A stretch of 64,000 nt of DNA from Mycobacterium sp. 1274756.6. GTDB lineage: Bacteria; Actinomycetota; Actinomycetes; Mycobacteriales; Mycobacteriaceae. Of this stretch, positions 38,701 through 48,310 are shown in pieces (the stretch's first letter is position 1; each line of letters begins with the position of its first letter). Both the position numbers and the translations under genes were made by a program. The stretch spans positions 16,420 through 80,419 of the forward strand of contig NZ_LZLJ01000064.1 of NCBI RefSeq assembly GCF_001668625.1, read 5' to 3'. The notes under the pieces are model-generated. The model did no database searches, was not told the DNA's origin, and saw only the letters and a program-made list of their open reading frames with translations.

Positions 38701-39360
38701 GCGCGCCGCGCCAAACGCGCCGAACGCGAACTCGCCGAGCTCGGCCGGGTCAACCCGCTGGCGCTGGAGGAGTACGCCGCGCTGGAGGAGCGCTACACGT
38801 TCCTGTCCACCCAGCTGGAGGACGTCAAGGCGGCCCGCAAGGACCTGCTCGACGTGGTCGCCGACGTCGACGCCCGCATCCTGCAGGTCTTCACCGACGC
38901 CTACGCCGACGTGGAACGCGAGTTCCGGGAGGTGTTCGCGGCGCTGTTCCCCGGCGGGGAGGGCCGGCTGGTGCTCACCGAACCCAACGACATGCTCACC
39001 ACCGGGGTGGAGGTGGAGGCCCGCCCGCCGGGCAAGAAGGTCAAACGGCTCTCGCTGCTCTCCGGCGGGGAGAAGTCGCTGACCGCGGTGGCGATGCTGG
39101 TGGCGATCTTCCGGGCCCGCCCGTCGCCGTTCTACATCATGGACGAGGTCGAGGCCGCCCTGGACGACACCAACCTGCGCCGGCTGCTCGCCCTGTTCGA
39201 GATGCTGCGGGCCCGCTCCCAGCTGATCGTGATCACCCACCAGAAGCCGACGATGGAGATCGCCGACGCGCTGTACGGGGTCACCATGCGCGACGACGGC
39301 ATCACCGCGGTGATCTCCCAGCGCATCCGCGGTCAGGAGCTGGCGGCCACCCCGTCCTGA
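35773..39360 (+). CDS. smc: Chromosome segregation protein SMC
   Basis: 1195 residues. The ATPase arms of the condensin complex that organises and segregates the chromosome. N-terminal Walker A is [19 protein letters not shown]. Two long coiled coils flank a hinge at about 495-640 ([19 protein letters not shown] onward). The C-terminal head has the signature [17 protein letters not shown] and Walker [17 protein letters not shown]. scpA and scpB are not in the window. ftsY follows after 44 bases. Confidence 0.97.
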   Translation: MHLKSLTLKGFKSFASPTTLRFEPGITCVVGPNGSGKSNVVDALAWVMGEQGAKTLRGGKMEDVIFAGTSSRAPLGRAEVTVTIDNSDNALPIEYAEVAITRRMFRDGGSEYEINGNSCRLMDVQELLSDSGIGREMHVIVGQGRLSQILESRPEDRRAFIEEAAGVLKHRKRKEKAVRKLDAMQANLARLTDLTTELRRQLKPLGRQAEMARRAATIQADLRDARLRLAADDLVARRAEFAGNTDAEATVRREHDAAAARLEAATAELAGHEATLARLTERAEAAQQTWFALSALAERVSATVRIASERAQHLEEEPAGPTGPDPDELEAQAEQVAADERDLLGALEQARERLEVARAELTAQERVAAEAEQAHLAAVRAEADRREGLARLAGQVETMRARVESIDDSLTRLAPRIEEAATRAESARAEFETVQARVHELDRGEQGLDEQHERSVAALRLADERVAELQAAERGAEREVASLQARIDALTVGLDRKDGASWLTKNTGLDGLFGSVAELVRVESGYEVALAAVLGAAADAVAAEGFPAARAAVAALKEADGGRAAIMLGGWPAPAPRPETLPAAARWALELVEAPERLRGALSAMLAAVAVVDDLDAALELADNHPHLTAVTVDGDVVGAGWLHGGSDRKPSTLEITGEIERARAQLAAAETQVAELGAALAGALSEQTARRDTAEQALAALNESDAAIAAIYDQLGRLGQEARTAEQDWHRQRQHREELETAHGATVEELGELETRLRNAEADEPVAPAEPDDRARIAAATETARGVEVEARLAVRTAEERANAVRGRADSLRRAAAAEREARVRAQQARAARRHAAAVAAAVADSGRALSARLRTVVAAASERRDALAAERQQRSGALSALREEVNALGARITALTESLHRDEVAKAQVALRIQQLEEMVLEQFGLAPDDLIAEYGPEVPLPPSELEMAEYEQARERGEQVTAPAPMPFDRDTQARRAKRAERELAELGRVNPLALEEYAALEERYTFLSTQLEDVKAARKDLLDVVADVDARILQVFTDAYADVEREFREVFAALFPGGEGRLVLTEPNDMLTTGVEVEARPPGKKVKRLSLLSGGEKSLTAVAMLVAIFRARPSPFYIMDEVEAALDDTNLRRLLALFEMLRARSQLIVITHQKPTMEIADALYGVTMRDDGITAVISQRIRGQELAATPS

Positions 39361-39404
39361 CCCTCTGGTTCGTCGCGCCGCGCGGTCCCTGGAACAATGG
39401 CGGC

Positions 39405-40664
39405 GTGCCCGAAGCCGTCTGGATCGCCCTCGCCGTCGTCGCCGTCCTGGTCGTTCTCGCCGTGCTCGCCTTCGGGCTGGTGCGCTACCGGCGCCGCCAG
39501 ATCAGCCTGGCGCGCGACCAGGCGACGCCCACCCTGGACCGCTCCGGCGGCTACACCGCCTCGGCGGGGATCACGTTCAGCCAATCCGCCGCGCCGCCAC
39601 CCGCGCCGCCCGCCGCACCGGCTCCGCCGCCCGCACCCGCGGCGCCCCCCGAACCCGCCGCGCCGGCGCCCGAACCGGCGGCGCCCCAACCGCCCGCCGC
39701 GCCGGAACCGGTCGCCGAGGCACCCGCCGCGCCGGAGGCCATCGCCCCCGTCGAGGGCCGGCTGGAGCGGTTGCGCGGCCGGCTGGCGCGCTCGCAGAGC
39801 ACGCTGGGCCGCAGCATGCTGGGCCTGCTCGGCGGCGGTGACCTCGACCAGGACTCCTGGGAAGAGGTCGAGGACACCCTGCTCATCGCCGACCTGGGCC
39901 CGACCGCCACCGCCTCGGTGGTCGCCGCGCTGCACGACCGGCTGGCCGGCGGCGCGGTGCGCACCGAGGCCGACGCCCGCGCCGTGCTGCGCGAGGTGCT
40001 CATCGCCGAACTGCAGCCCGACCTGGACCGCTCGATCCGGGCGCTGCCGCACCCCGGCCACCCGTCGGTGCTGCTGGTCGTCGGGGTCAACGGCACCGGC
40101 AAGACCACCACCGTCGGCAAACTCGCCCGGGTGCTGGTGGCCGACGGCCGGCGGGTGGTGCTGGGCGCGGCCGACACGTTCCGGGCCGCCGCCGCCGACC
40201 AGCTGCAGGCCTGGGCGGCGCGGGTGGGCGCGGAGGTGGTGCGCGGCGCGGAGGGCGCCGACCCCGCCTCGGTCGCCTTCGACGCCGTCGACACCGGTAT
40301 CGCCGCCGGCGCCGACGTCATCCTGGTCGACACCGCCGGCCGGCTGCACACCAAGGCCGGCCTGATGGACGAGCTGGGCAAGGTCAAACGGGTGGTGACC
40401 CGCCGCGCCGCGGTCGACGAGGTGCTGCTGGTGCTCGACGCCACCGTCGGGCAGAACGGGCTGGCGCAGGCCAAGGTCTTCGCCGAGGTCGTCGACATCA
40501 CCGGGGTGGTGTTGACCAAACTGGACGGAACCGCCAAGGGCGGCATCGTCTTCCGGGTGCAGCAGGAGCTGGGGGTGCCGGTGAAACTGGTCGGGCTGGG
40601 GGAGGGCCCCGACGACCTGGCGCCGTTCGAGCCCGGCGCCTTCGTCGACGCGCTGCTGGGCTGA
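39405..40664 (+). CDS. ftsY: Signal recognition particle receptor FtsY
   Basis: 419 residues. One N-terminal membrane segment (VWIALAVVAVLVVLAVLAFG) is followed by a Pro/Ala-rich linker of about 80 residues (many APAAPEP-like units) and the NG GTPase domain. GTP motifs are GVNGTGKTTTVGKLAR (G1), DTFRAAAADQL (G2), VDTAGRL (G3) and TKLDGTAKGG (G4). It receives the Ffh-ribosome complex at the membrane; ffh is 470 bp downstream, after glnB. The start is GTG 39405. Confidence 0.96.
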   Translation: MPEAVWIALAVVAVLVVLAVLAFGLVRYRRRQISLARDQATPTLDRSGGYTASAGITFSQSAAPPPAPPAAPAPPPAPAAPPEPAAPAPEPAAPQPPAAPEPVAEAPAAPEAIAPVEGRLERLRGRLARSQSTLGRSMLGLLGGGDLDQDSWEEVEDTLLIADLGPTATASVVAALHDRLAGGAVRTEADARAVLREVLIAELQPDLDRSIRALPHPGHPSVLLVVGVNGTGKTTTVGKLARVLVADGRRVVLGAADTFRAAAADQLQAWAARVGAEVVRGAEGADPASVAFDAVDTGIAAGADVILVDTAGRLHTKAGLMDELGKVKRVVTRRAAVDEVLLVLDATVGQNGLAQAKVFAEVVDITGVVLTKLDGTAKGGIVFRVQQELGVPVKLVGLGEGPDDLAPFEPGAFVDALLG

Positions 40665-41078
<414 letters not shown>

Positions 41079-41119
41079 GCGTGGCGCATCACCCCGCCGG
41101 GGCATCCGGCGCGGACCGT

Positions 41120-41125
41120 TAGGCT
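41120..41125 (+). promoter_or_regulatory. -10 element (TAGGCT), probable leaderless ffh start
   Basis: TAGGCT ends six bases before the ffh GTG at 41132. There is no ribosome site between, so a leaderless transcript is the simplest reading. Confidence 0.5.
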
Positions 41126-41131
41126 GGCGGC

Positions 41132-42691
41132 GTGTTTGAATCGCTCTCCGACCGGTTGACCAGTGCCCTCACCGGGCTGCGCGGCAAGGGCCGGCTGACC
41201 GACGCCGACATCGACGCCACCACCCGCGAGATCCGGCTGGCGCTGCTGGAAGCCGACGTGTCGCTGCCGGTGGTGCGGGCGTTCATCGCCCGGATCAAGG
41301 AGCGCGCCAAGGGCGCGGAGGTCTCCGGGGCGCTCAACCCCGCCCAGCAGGTCGTCAAGATCGTCAACGAGGAGCTCATCGGCATCCTCGGCGGCCAGAC
41401 CCGCCAGCTGGCGTTCGCCAAGACCCCGCCGACGGTGATCATGCTCGCCGGTCTGCAGGGCGCCGGAAAGACCACCCTGGCCGGCAAGCTCGCCCGCTGG
41501 CTGCGCGGCCAGGGCCACACCCCGCTGCTGGTGGCCTGCGACCTGCAGCGGCCCGGCGCGGTCAACCAGCTGCAGATCGTCGGCGAGCGGGCCGGGGTGG
41601 CGGTGTTCGCCCCGCACCCGGGCACCACCGCCGACGGCGACCACGCGGCCGGGCCCGGCGACCCGGTGCAGGTTGCCGCGGCCGGGCTGGCCGAGGCCAA
41701 GGCCAAGCACTTCGACGTCGTGGTCGTCGACACCGCGGGCCGGCTGGGCATCGACGAGGAGATGATGGCCCAGGCCGCCGCCATCCGCGGCGCCGTCGAC
41801 CCCGACGAGGTGCTGTTCGTCCTCGACGCCATGGTCGGGCAGGACGCGGTGGCCACCGCCGACGCGTTCCGCGAAGGCGTCGGCTTCACCGGGGTGGTGT
41901 TGACCAAGCTCGACGGCGACGCCCGCGGCGGGGCGGCGCTGTCGGTGCGGGAGGTCACCGGCGAGCCGATCCTGTTCGCCTCCACCGGGGAGAAGCTGGA
42001 GGACTTCGACGTCTTCCACCCCGACCGGATGGCCAGCCGCATCCTGGGCATGGGCGACGTGCTCAGCCTCATCGAGCAGGCCGAGCAGGTCTTCGACGCC
42101 CAGCAGGCCGAGGCCGCCGCCGCCAAGATCGGCACCGGCGAGCTGACCCTGGAGGACTTCCTCGAGCAGATGCTGGCGGTGCGCAAGATGGGCCCGATCG
42201 GCAACCTGCTGGGCATGCTGCCCGGCGCCGGCCAGATGAAGGAGGCGCTGGCCGCCGTCGACGACAAGCAGCTCGACCGGCTGCAGGCCATCATCCGCGG
42301 CATGACCCCGGCCGAGCGCGCCGACCCGAAGATCATCAACGCCTCCCGGCGGCTGCGCATCGCCAACGGCTCCGGCGTGGCGGTCAGCGAGGTCAACCAG
42401 CTGGTGGACCGGTTCTTCGAGGCCCGCAAGATGATGTCGTCGATGATGGGCGGCATGGGCATCCCCGGCGTCGGGAGCCGCAAGTCGGCCACCCGCAAGG
42501 CCAAGGGCAAGGGCGGCAAGAACAAGAAGGGCAAGCGGCGCGGCCCGACCCCGCCGAAGGTCCGCGGCCCGCTCGGCGGCATGCCGGCCGGGTTCCCCGA
42601 CCTGTCGGCGATGCCGGCCGGGCTCGACGAACTGCCGCCCGGGCTGGCCGACTTCGACCTGTCCCAGCTGAAGTTCCCGGGCAAGAAGTAG
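41132..42691 (+). CDS. ffh: Signal recognition particle protein Ffh
   Basis: 519 residues. SRP54-type GTPase that binds signal peptides at the ribosome and docks with FtsY. N domain 1-95, then G domain with GLQGAGKTTLAGKLAR (G1), DLQRPGAVNQL, VDTAGRL (G3) and TKLDGDARGG (G4). The methionine-rich M domain from about 300 (EQMLAVRKMGPIGNLLGMLP, FFEARKMMSSMMGGMG) binds 4.5S RNA. A basic Lys/Gly-rich tail follows. Confidence 0.97.
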   Translation: MFESLSDRLTSALTGLRGKGRLTDADIDATTREIRLALLEADVSLPVVRAFIARIKERAKGAEVSGALNPAQQVVKIVNEELIGILGGQTRQLAFAKTPPTVIMLAGLQGAGKTTLAGKLARWLRGQGHTPLLVACDLQRPGAVNQLQIVGERAGVAVFAPHPGTTADGDHAAGPGDPVQVAAAGLAEAKAKHFDVVVVDTAGRLGIDEEMMAQAAAIRGAVDPDEVLFVLDAMVGQDAVATADAFREGVGFTGVVLTKLDGDARGGAALSVREVTGEPILFASTGEKLEDFDVFHPDRMASRILGMGDVLSLIEQAEQVFDAQQAEAAAAKIGTGELTLEDFLEQMLAVRKMGPIGNLLGMLPGAGQMKEALAAVDDKQLDRLQAIIRGMTPAERADPKIINASRRLRIANGSGVAVSEVNQLVDRFFEARKMMSSMMGGMGIPGVGSRKSATRKAKGKGGKNKKGKRRGPTPPKVRGPLGGMPAGFPDLSAMPAGLDELPPGLADFDLSQLKFPGKK

Positions 42692-42698
42692 GCCCGCG

Positions 42699-43769
42699 GT
42701 GCGCTTGCATGTCCGGGGCCGCGGCCTGCCCGACGGGGAGCCGGTCGAGTTCTGGGTGGCCGACGGGGTGCTGCACACCGCGGCGGTGCCCGGCGCGGAG
42801 ACCGTCTTCTCCGCCGGCTGGATCATCCCGGGCCTGGTCGACGCGCACTGCCACGTCGGGATCGCCTACGGCGGCGGGCCCGCCGAGGGCGACGAGCTGA
42901 TCCGGCAGGCCGAGACCGAACGCGGCACCGGGGTGCTGCTGCTGCGCGACGCCGGGGTGCCGGTGGACACCCGCCACCTCGACCGGCGCACCGACCTGCC
43001 GCGCATCATCCGGGCCGGCAGGCACCTGGCGAAGACCAAACGCTACATCCCCGGCCTGGGCCTCGACATCGACGACGAGGCGCAGCTGCCCGCCGCGGTC
43101 GCCGAGCAGGCCCGCCGCGGCGACGGCTGGGTGAAACTGGTCGGCGACTGGATCGACCGGGACGTCGGCGACCTGGCCCCGCTGTGGTCCGACGGGGTGC
43201 TCCGGGCCGCGATCGCCGCCGCGCACGCCGAGGGCGCCCGGGTCACCGCGCACGTCTTCGGCGAGGACGCGCTGCCCGGGCTGATCGCAGCGGGCATCGA
43301 CTGCATCGAACACGGCACCGGCATCACCGACGACGTCATCGACCTGATGGTCGAGAACGGCACCGCGCTGGTGCCCACGTTGATCAACATCGACAACTTC
43401 CCCGAGATCGCCGACTCGGCCACCCGATACCCCACCTACGCCGCCCACATGCGCGCCCTGTTCGACCGGTGCCGGCCCCGCATCGCCGCCGCCCGTGAGG
43501 CCGGGATCCCGATCTACGCCGGCACCGACGCCGGCGGCATGATCGCCCACGGCCGGGTCGCCGACGAGGTGGCCGCGCTGACCCGGATCGGGATGGACGC
43601 CACCGCGGCGCTGGGGGCGGCGTGCTGGGCGGCCCGCGACTGGCTGGGCGCCCCCGGTTTGGTCGACGGCGCCCCGGCCGACCTGCTGTGTTACGCCGCC
43701 GATCCGCGCGGCGGCCCGGCGGTGCTCAGCCGCCCCGATGTGGTGATGCTGGCCGGTCGGCTGTACTGA
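42699..43769 (+). CDS. Amidohydrolase-superfamily protein (Rv2915c type)
   Basis: 356 residues, GTG start 7 bases after ffh. A metal-dependent TIM-barrel hydrolase: the HxH pair is in GLVDAHCHVGIAYGG near residue 51, a likely carboxylated or bridging Lys in GWVKLVGDWIDRD near residue 147, then His in RVTAHVFGE, His in CIEHGTGI and Asp in YAGTDAGGMI. This matches the imidazolonepropionase/prolidase-like branch, but the substrate is unknown. It matches Rv2915c by position. It is convergent with dacB2 (10-bp gap). Confidence 0.88.
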   Translation: MRLHVRGRGLPDGEPVEFWVADGVLHTAAVPGAETVFSAGWIIPGLVDAHCHVGIAYGGGPAEGDELIRQAETERGTGVLLLRDAGVPVDTRHLDRRTDLPRIIRAGRHLAKTKRYIPGLGLDIDDEAQLPAAVAEQARRGDGWVKLVGDWIDRDVGDLAPLWSDGVLRAAIAAAHAEGARVTAHVFGEDALPGLIAAGIDCIEHGTGITDDVIDLMVENGTALVPTLINIDNFPEIADSATRYPTYAAHMRALFDRCRPRIAAAREAGIPIYAGTDAGGMIAHGRVADEVAALTRIGMDATAALGAACWAARDWLGAPGLVDGAPADLLCYAADPRGGPAVLSRPDVVMLAGRLY

Positions 43770-43779
43770 CGGCTCGGCC

Positions 43780-44661
43780 CTACAGCGCCCCGACGGCGGC
43801 CTGCCGGTCCTGAGCGAATCCCCAATCCAGCAGGCCGGCCGCCTGATCCCAGTAGGTGGGGCCGCCCTCGTGGATCAGCCCGTAGGTCATGGCCACCACC
43901 AGCCGGCGCCCGTCGCGGGCGGCCGCGCCGACGTAGGTCTTGCGGGCGGCGTTGGTGAAACCGGTCTTGCCGCCCAGCGCGCCGGGGTAGCGGGTGAGCA
44001 GCTCGTTGGTGTTGGTCAGCACCTTCTGGCCGCCGCCGGCGGTGGGGAACGGCGCCGAGGGCTGCGCGACGATCTGGGCGAACACCGGGTGGGCGAGGGC
44101 GGCCCGGAAGATCACCGCCAGGTCGTGCGGGCTGGTGGCGCCCGACCCGCCGGCGCCGTCGAGCCCGGACGGGGTCACCGCGCGGGTGGCGGTCGCGCCG
44201 AGCGCGGCGGCCTTGGCGTTCATCTTGGCCACCCCGGCGCCCGGCCCGCCGAGGGCCTCGGCGAGGGTGTTGGCGGCGTCGTTGCCGGAGGCCAGCAGCG
44301 CGCCGTCGAGCAACTGGCGGACGGTGTAGCCGCGGCCCGGCTGGACTCCGACACAGTTGCATTCGACGTCGACGTCGGCGTCGGTGGCCACCACCGGGGT
44401 CGCCAGGTCCAGTTCGTCGAGAACCACCAGCGCCAGCAGCACTTTGATGGTGCTTGCGGGCGGAGTCACCGCGGAGCCGTTACGCTCAGCCAGGATCGCC
44501 CCGCTGTCCAGGTCGGCGATGATCCAGTTCGGCGCCGGGCCTTCCGGGATCGCGGCGGTCCCCGGCGGCTGGGTCGCGGTATCCGACCGGGCCGGCGGTG
44601 CAGTGCACACACCCGCCAGCGCGACGGTGAGACAGGCCAGCAGGACCGCAAGGTTTCGCAC
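43780..44661 (-). CDS. dacB2: D-alanyl-D-alanine carboxypeptidase DacB2
   Basis: 293 residues from GTG 44661; the longer open frame upstream is not conserved. A signal peptide (VRNLAVLLACLTVALAGV, with cleavage after a small residue) sends it to the envelope, where it trims the terminal D-Ala of peptidoglycan stem peptides. Penicillin-binding motifs are present in order: PPASTIKVLL (SxxK), LASGNDAANT (SxN) and GALGGKTGFTN (KTG). It matches Rv2911. It is divergent from mgtE across 73 bp. Confidence 0.93.
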   Translation of the reverse strand: MRNLAVLLACLTVALAGVCTAPPARSDTATQPPGTAAIPEGPAPNWIIADLDSGAILAERNGSAVTPPASTIKVLLALVVLDELDLATPVVATDADVDVECNCVGVQPGRGYTVRQLLDGALLASGNDAANTLAEALGGPGAGVAKMNAKAAALGATATRAVTPSGLDGAGGSGATSPHDLAVIFRAALAHPVFAQIVAQPSAPFPTAGGGQKVLTNTNELLTRYPGALGGKTGFTNAARKTYVGAAARDGRRLVVAMTYGLIHEGGPTYWDQAAGLLDWGFAQDRQAAVGAL

Positions 44662-44734
44662 GGCTGCCGAGCCTAACGTGGTGGCGCGATCGTGTTCAAT
44701 CGGCGAGGGTGCGAACGACAGGGCAGGGGACGGC

Positions 44735-46084
44735 ATGGAGCAGTGGAACCGCGAGGCGGTGACGAAGACGGTCGAACGCGCCCTCGACGATCGTGATCTC
44801 GCCGCGGTGACCACCGCGGTCCGGCCGCTGGGACCGGCCGAGATCGTCGAGGTGCTGGAGCGGCTCGACAACACCGAACGCGCGGTGATCTACCGGCTGC
44901 TCTCCAAGGAGCAGGCCCTGGAGGTCTTCGAGGACCTCGATCCCAGCCTGCAGAGTGACCTGGTCGGCGGCCTGCAGAAGGACGACGTGGCCGCCCTGTT
45001 CGCCGAACTGGACCCCGACGACCGGGTGGAGTTGCTCGACGAGCTGCCCGCCTCGGTGGCCCGCCGCCTGCTGCAGGGCCTGCCGCTGCGCGAGCGGGCG
45101 ATGACCGCCAGCATCCTGGGTTACCCGCAGGGGTCGATCGGGCGCCGGATGAGCCCGGAATTCGTTGCGGTGCGGGCGGATTCGACGGCGGAGGCGGCGC
45201 TGGCGCGGGTGTCGGCGCACCTGGCCGACGCCGAGACCGTCTACGTCCTGCCGGTCACCGACGATCACCGCACCCTGGTCGGGGTGGTGAGCCTGCGCGA
45301 CCTGATGGGTGCGGCGCCGGAGACCCGCATCGCGGACCTGATGGAGCGGGCCTATCCGGTGCGGGCCAGCGACGACGCCGAGGACGCGGCGCGGCGCTGC
45401 GCCGACCTCAAGGCGCTGGTGCTGCCGGTGGTCGACAACGAGTCCCGGCTGGTGGGCATCCTCACCGTCGACGACGCGCTGCGCATCCTGGAGACCGCCG
45501 AGACCGAGGACCAGGCCCGCGCCGGTGGTACCGAACCGCTGCGCCGGCCGTATCTGACCAACCCGGTGCGCAACCTGGTGCGCGGCCGGGTGGTGTGGCT
45601 GCTGGTGCTCGCCGTCGGCGCCACCCTGACCGTGCAGGTGCTGTCGGTGTTCGAGGCGACGCTGAGCCAGGTCGTGGCGTTGGCGCTGTTCGTGCCGCTG
45701 CTGATCGGCACCGGCGGCAACACCGGCAACCAGGCGGCGACCACGGTGACCCGTGCGCTGGCGCTCGGCGACATCGGCTCCCGCGACATCACCAAGGTGG
45801 TGGCCCGCGAGTTCCGCGTCGGGCTGTCGCTGGGTCTGCTGCTGGGATCGCTGGCGTTCGTGCTGGCCAGCATCGTCTACGACACCTCGCTGGGCGCGGT
45901 GATCGGGTTGTCCCTACTGAGCGTGTGCACGATGGCCGCCACCGTCGGCGGCACCATGCCGTTGATCGCCCGGGCGATCCACGCCGACCCGGCGGTGTTC
46001 TCCAACCCGTTCATCTCCACCTTCGTCGACGCCACCGGGCTGCTGCTGTACTTCCTGATCGCCAAGGTGGTGCTGGGGATCTGA
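44735..46084 (+). CDS. mgtE: Magnesium transporter MgtE
   Basis: 449 residues from ATG 44735. A cytoplasmic N domain of helical repeats (ALFAELDPDDRVELLDELP), two CBS domains (VYVLPVTDDHRTLVGVVSL and KALVLPVVDNESRLVGILT) that sense Mg, then five membrane segments. The signature PLLIGTGGNTGNQAATTVTR is complete. It moves Mg into the cell and closes when internal Mg is high. In M. tuberculosis the mgtE gene I recall lies elsewhere (Rv0362), so this copy sits at a different place. No Mg-sensing leader is seen upstream. Confidence 0.95.
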   Translation: MEQWNREAVTKTVERALDDRDLAAVTTAVRPLGPAEIVEVLERLDNTERAVIYRLLSKEQALEVFEDLDPSLQSDLVGGLQKDDVAALFAELDPDDRVELLDELPASVARRLLQGLPLRERAMTASILGYPQGSIGRRMSPEFVAVRADSTAEAALARVSAHLADAETVYVLPVTDDHRTLVGVVSLRDLMGAAPETRIADLMERAYPVRASDDAEDAARRCADLKALVLPVVDNESRLVGILTVDDALRILETAETEDQARAGGTEPLRRPYLTNPVRNLVRGRVVWLLVLAVGATLTVQVLSVFEATLSQVVALALFVPLLIGTGGNTGNQAATTVTRALALGDIGSRDITKVVAREFRVGLSLGLLLGSLAFVLASIVYDTSLGAVIGLSLLSVCTMAATVGGTMPLIARAIHADPAVFSNPFISTFVDATGLLLYFLIAKVVLGI

Positions 46085-46259
46085 GCGGCGGATTTCCCGG
46101 CCCGCGCGGGGGTGTGGCAGAATTTCAGGCTGTCCGCCGCGCGACCCGCCCGGTGAGGGTGCTTGCCCGGCGGTCACACACGCGAGGCAAAACCGGGCCC
46201 GGGCATCCCGCCCGTGTCGCTGAATTGCAGCGTGACAACCACAGGAGTATCGCCGCATC

Positions 46260-46823
46260 ATGGCTGTGAAAATCAAGCTGACCCGGCTCGGCAAGATCCG
46301 TAACCCCCAGTACCGCATCGCGGTTGCCGACGCGCGGACCCGCCGCGACGGCCGCGCCATCGAGATCATCGGGCGTTACCACCCCAAGGAGGAGCCGAGC
46401 CTCATCGAGATCGACTCCGAGCGCGCCCAGTACTGGCTGTCGGTGGGGGCCCAGCCCACCGAGCCGGTGCTCAAGCTGCTGAAGATCACCGGTGACTGGC
46501 AGAAGCACAAGGGCCTGCCGGGCGCCGAGGGCACCCTGAAGGTGGCCGAGCCCAAGCCCAGCAAGCTGGACCTGTTCAACGCCGCGCTGGCCGAGGCGGA
46601 CGGCGCCCCGAGCACCGAGGCGACCACGCCGAAGAAGAAGGCCAAGAAGGCCGACGAGAAGAAGGCCGACGAGAAGAAGGCCGACGAGAAGAAGGCCGAC
46701 GAGAAGAAGGCCGACGAGAAGAAGGCTGACGACAAGGCGGCCAAGGCCGAGAGCAAGGCCGACGAGAAGGCCGACGAGAAGGCTGAAGCCGCGCCCGAAG
46801 CCGACGCCAAGACCGAGAGCTGA
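46260..46823 (+). CDS. rpsP: Ribosomal protein S16 with long charged tail
   Basis: 187 residues. The first 110 are the S16 domain of the 30S subunit ([20 protein letters not shown] at the start, [14 protein letters not shown] in the middle). The rest is a mycobacterial-type extension, here extreme: PKKKAKK followed by five exact ADEKK units and more Lys/Asp/Ala/Glu to the end. Most bacterial S16 proteins stop at 80-90 residues, and the M. tuberculosis protein is about 162. It leads the rpsP-khpA-rimM-trmD operon. Confidence 0.97.
   Translation: MAVKIKLTRLGKIRNPQYRIAVADARTRRDGRAIEIIGRYHPKEEPSLIEIDSERAQYWLSVGAQPTEPVLKLLKITGDWQKHKGLPGAEGTLKVAEPKPSKLDLFNAALAEADGAPSTEATTPKKKAKKADEKKADEKKADEKKADEKKADEKKADDKAAKAESKADEKADEKAEAAPEADAKTES
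46650..46724 (+). repeat. Five exact tandem copies of a 15-bp unit in rpsP
   Basis: GCCGACGAGAAGAAG is repeated five times without change at 46650-46724. It codes ADEKK each time, so copy-number change by slippage keeps the frame and only alters tail length. Confidence 0.9.
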
Positions 46824-46831
46824 GCGAACCG

Positions 46832-47074
46832 ATGAGCGCAGTCGTGGTCGACGCCGTCGAACACCTGGTCCGCGGGATCGTCGACAACCCCGACGACGTC
46901 CACGTCGACCTGCTGACCAACCGGCGGGGCCGCACCGTGGAGGTCCACGTCCACCCCGACGACCTGGGCAAGGTCATCGGCCGAGGCGGGCGCACCGCCA
47001 CCGCGTTGCGCACCCTCGTGGCCGGCATCGGCGGCCGCGGTATCCGCGTCGACGTGGTGGACACCGACCGCTAG
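46832..47074 (+). CDS. khpA: KH-domain RNA-binding protein KhpA
   Basis: 80 residues, a single KH domain. The GxxG loop is in [20 protein letters not shown] near residue 46. Known KhpA proteins bind structured RNA with KhpB/Jag and affect cell elongation. It matches Rv2908c and lies 8 bases after rpsP in the ribosome-maturation operon, 10 bases before rimM. Confidence 0.93.
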   Translation: MSAVVVDAVEHLVRGIVDNPDDVHVDLLTNRRGRTVEVHVHPDDLGKVIGRGGRTATALRTLVAGIGGRGIRVDVVDTDR

Positions 47075-47084
47075 CCGGCACGCC

Positions 47085-47627
47085 ATGGAGGTGGTGGTCG
47101 GCCGGCTGGTGAAGGCCCACGGCATCACCGGCGAACTCGTCGTCGAGGTCCGCACCGACGAGCCCGAGCAGCGGTTCGCCCCCGGCGCGCGGCTGCGTGC
47201 CCGCGCTCCCCGCGACCGCGGCCCGGGCCGCGAGGTGGTCGTGGCGACCGTGCGCGAACACGGCGCGCGGCTGCTGCTGCGGCTGGCCGGCGTGGACGAC
47301 CGCGACAGCGCCGAGGCGCTGCGCGGCAGCCTGCTGCTGATCGACACCGCCGACCTGCCGCCGATCGACGACCCCGACGAGTACTACGACCACCAGCTGG
47401 TCGGGTTGCGGGTGCGCACCGCCGCCGGCGCGGTGCTCGGCGAGGTCGGCGAGGTGCTGCACACCGGGGCGGGCGAACTGCTGTCGGTGCGCCGCCCCGA
47501 CGGCGGTGAGCTGCTGGTGCCGTTCGTCAGCGCGATCGTGACCGCGGTGTCGCTGACCGACGGGCACATCGAGGTCGACCCGCCCGACGGGCTGCTCGAG
47601 GTCAACGAGCCGAAACCGCCGACATGA
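47085..47627 (+). CDS. rimM: Ribosome maturation factor RimM
   Basis: 180 residues. It binds S19 and helps assemble the 30S head. The N-terminal RimM domain starts [20 protein letters not shown]. The C-terminal PRC-barrel domain includes [21 protein letters not shown] and [16 protein letters not shown]. It overlaps trmD by four bases (ATGA at 47624-47627). Confidence 0.96.
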   Translation: MEVVVGRLVKAHGITGELVVEVRTDEPEQRFAPGARLRARAPRDRGPGREVVVATVREHGARLLLRLAGVDDRDSAEALRGSLLLIDTADLPPIDDPDEYYDHQLVGLRVRTAAGAVLGEVGEVLHTGAGELLSVRRPDGGELLVPFVSAIVTAVSLTDGHIEVDPPDGLLEVNEPKPPT

Positions 47628-48310
47628 ACATCGACATCGTCACGATCTTCCCGGACTACCTCGCGCCGCTGCGACAATCCCTGCCGGGCAAGGCGATCGA
47701 CTCGGGGCGGGTCGGGCTGCGCCTGCACGACCTGCGCGACTGGACCCACGACGTGCACCGCTCGGTGGACGACACCCCCTACGGCGGCGGCCCGGGCATG
47801 GTGATGACGGCGCCGGTCTGGGGTGCGGCGCTGGACGAAATCTGCGGGCCCGACACGCTTTTGGTGATCCCCAGCCCGGCGGGCGCCCTGTTCACCCAGG
47901 CCACCGCGCAGCGCTGGGCGACCGAGTCGCACCTGGTGTTCGCCTGCGGCCGCTACGAGGGCATCGACCAGCGGGTGGCCGAGGACGCCGCCCGCCGGAT
48001 GCGGGTCGAGGAGGTCTCGATCGGCGACTATGTGCTCGCCGGCGGTGAGGCGGCCGCGCTGGTGATGGTCGAAGCGGTGCTGCGGCTGCTGCCCGACGTG
48101 CTGGGCAATCCCGCCTCCCACCACGACGATTCGCACTCCCCGGGCCGCGACGGGCTGCTGGAGGGGCCCAGCTACACCCGCCCGGCCAGCTGGCGCGGCC
48201 TGGAGGTGCCCGCGGTGTTGCTCTCCGGCGACCACGCGCGGATCGAGGCGTGGCGGCGGGAGGCGTCGGTGCAGCGCACCCGGGACCGGCGCCCCGACCT
48301 GCTCGACTAG
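47624..48310 (+). CDS. trmD: tRNA (guanine-N1)-methyltransferase TrmD
   Basis: 228 residues. A SPOUT-family enzyme that methylates G37 next to the anticodon to prevent frameshifting. Knot and active-site motifs: [13 protein letters not shown] near residue 50, [13 protein letters not shown] near residue 107, and the [20 protein letters not shown] segment. The usual C-terminal helical domain is present. Its end overlaps the convergent lppW gene by four bases (48307-48310). Confidence 0.97.
   Translation: MNIDIVTIFPDYLAPLRQSLPGKAIDSGRVGLRLHDLRDWTHDVHRSVDDTPYGGGPGMVMTAPVWGAALDEICGPDTLLVIPSPAGALFTQATAQRWATESHLVFACGRYEGIDQRVAEDAARRMRVEEVSIGDYVLAGGEAAALVMVEAVLRLLPDVLGNPASHHDDSHSPGRDGLLEGPSYTRPASWRGLEVPAVLLSGDHARIEAWRREASVQRTRDRRPDLLD

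Noticed and set aside
44662..44734. Possible Mg-sensing leader RNA before mgtE.
   Set aside because: The gap to dacB2 is only 73 bp, too short for an M-box aptamer, and no matching core is present.
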